A stretch of DNA of 5,378 bases from Clostridiaceae bacterium (GTDB taxonomy: Bacteria > Bacillota > Clostridia > Oscillospirales > Acutalibacteraceae). The stretch covers positions 1 to 5,378 of the forward strand of contig JAEDIL010000106.1 of the NCBI GenBank assembly GCA_016292455.1, read 5' to 3'. The notes below the pieces were generated by a model, which saw only the letters and a program-made list of their open reading frames with translations, did no database searches and was not told where the DNA came from. This document shows, one piece after another, positions 4,495 through 5,378 of the stretch; position 1 is the first letter of the stretch, and each line of letters starts with the position of its first letter. Both the position numbers and the translations under genes were made by a program.

Positions 4495-5378
4495 ATGAGT
4501 GAAAAAATTGATATTCCTGCAAGTTCTGTCTTTGCAAATTTCAACAATGACAGCGCGTACAAAATCGTTGACGGAAACTCCCGGACAAAATGGGTCGGCG
4601 GACAGTTTCCGGGCTATGTTGACATAAAGCTTGACGGAATATACAAAGTTGATAAAATAGTCCTCGACTGTCCAAAGAATGATATTTGCATTTTTTCGGT
4701 TTTTGCCAGCCGTGATTTTTTAAATTTTTCTGAAATCGTTTCTCAAAGCAGCGAAACTTCCCGGAACGGGCACTATGAGCTCAGCTGTTCTGTTTCCGCG
4801 TGTGCTCTTCGCTTTCTTCTTAAATATGAAAGTGCAAGTTCTTATGCTGTTCTGAAAAACATTGAAATTTTCGGTTGTTCCACGGGAGAAAGAGCTGAAA
4901 AAGCCGTTGTTGACTTTCCGGAAAATTTTGAACAGAGCCGATATAGCACCCCGGTTGACGAAGGTGAAACAAAAGAAGCGCTTTACGGTATTGTTGAGAG
5001 AACAATCGGGGCGGTCTATAAAGATCATTTTTCTTTCTCAGTCACCGACAGCGATGAAGAATTCTTTGAGCTTTCCGATACTGCCGACGGAAAGCTTCTG
5101 ATTTCGGCAAACAGCGGTGCTTCTGCCGCAGCAGGTCTGAACTACTACTATAAGTATTTTTGCGGCGTTCACATTTCACAGGTCGGAAATAATACAAGGA
5201 TTCCGCAGGTTCTCCCAAAAATCAACAAGCCGCTTAAGATGACAACGCCGTTTAAGGTCAGATACTCCTATAACTACTGTGCGCTTTCATATACAATGGC
5301 GTTCTGGGACGAGGAGGAATGGCAAAAAGAGCTTGATTACCTTGCATTGCAGGGTGTGACTGTAATCCTTGACATTAC
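4495..5378 (+). CDS. Alpha-N-acetylglucosaminidase, family GH89 (3' end cut by window)
   Basis: 294 complete codons are visible and the frame continues past the right edge. GH89 enzymes (NAGLU family) release terminal alpha-linked N-acetylglucosamine from glycans such as mucin-type or heparan-derived structures. Residues about 8-128 resemble an F5/8 type C (discoidin, CBM32-like) sugar-binding domain: the D-G-N-S-x-T-K-W-V pattern at 26-34, then YVDIKLDG, with NIEIFG near its end. Residues about 155-250 match the N-terminal alpha/beta domain (FELSDTADGKLLISANSGASAAAGL in part, then NYYYKYFCGVHIS, 216-228). The catalytic barrel begins at VRYSYNYCALSYTMAFWDEEEW (255-276) and ELDYLALQGV; the two catalytic glutamates lie beyond the window. 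ATG 4495 is the only possible start, because an in-frame TGA lies at 4477-4479. There is no signal peptide, which is unusual for a glycan-degrading enzyme with a binding domain and suggests action inside the cell on imported oligosaccharides. Confidence 0.9.
   Translation, partial: MSEKIDIPASSVFANFNNDSAYKIVDGNSRTKWVGGQFPGYVDIKLDGIYKVDKIVLDCPKNDICIFSVFASRDFLNFSEIVSQSSETSRNGHYELSCSVSACALRFLLKYESASSYAVLKNIEIFGCSTGERAEKAVVDFPENFEQSRYSTPVDEGETKEALYGIVERTIGAVYKDHFSFSVTDSDEEFFELSDTADGKLLISANSGASAAAGLNYYYKYFCGVHISQVGNNTRIPQVLPKINKPLKMTTPFKVRYSYNYCALSYTMAFWDEEEWQKELDYLALQGVTVILDI

Overview
The window looks like a piece of chromosome from an anaerobic, low-to-mid GC Gram-positive bacterium of the class Clostridia, most likely a gut or rumen lineage. 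The reasons are a clostridial-type 2[4Fe-4S] ferredoxin, strong AGGAGG-like ribosome binding sites, consensus housekeeping-type promoters with 17-bp spacers, and a carbohydrate-active enzyme of family GH89. This placement is an inference from gene content. No rRNA, tRNA, CRISPR array, insertion sequence or phage gene is visible.

Layout, left to right. (1) Positions 1-2185, minus strand: a probable two-gene operon. A secreted, membrane-anchored protein with a degenerate glycerophosphodiester phosphodiesterase-like fold (1079-2185) is followed after 62 bp by a serine hydrolase of the class C beta-lactamase/penicillin-binding-protein family, cut by the left window edge (1-1016). A good promoter (2229-2257) drives the pair. 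(2) Positions 2186-2389: a divergent intergenic region with two back-to-back promoters, a 14-bp palindrome between them, and a 12-codon upstream reading frame that ends one base before rfbC. (3) Positions 2390-3791, plus strand: rfbC and rfbD, the last two steps of dTDP-L-rhamnose synthesis, 4 bp apart. (4) Positions 3792-4085: a 294-bp gap without a supported gene, holding three successive inverted repeats. At least the first looks like a bidirectional terminator between the converging rfbD and ferredoxin genes. (5) Positions 4086-4256, minus strand: a 56-residue ferredoxin with its own promoter. (6) Positions 4495-5378, plus strand: the first 294 residues of an alpha-N-acetylglucosaminidase (GH89) with an N-terminal discoidin-like domain, expressed from a strong promoter divergent from that of the ferredoxin.

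The genes do not form one evident pathway. rfbCD supplies an activated sugar for the cell wall or surface polysaccharide, the GH89 enzyme is catabolic, and the ferredoxin is a general electron carrier. The two minus-strand genes on the left may share a cell-envelope role, but nothing in the sequence proves it. The most unusual item is the GDPD-like protein: it keeps the fold signature of the family but has lost the recognisable catalytic histidines and metal-binding acidic residues. I see no convincing multi-gene novel system here.
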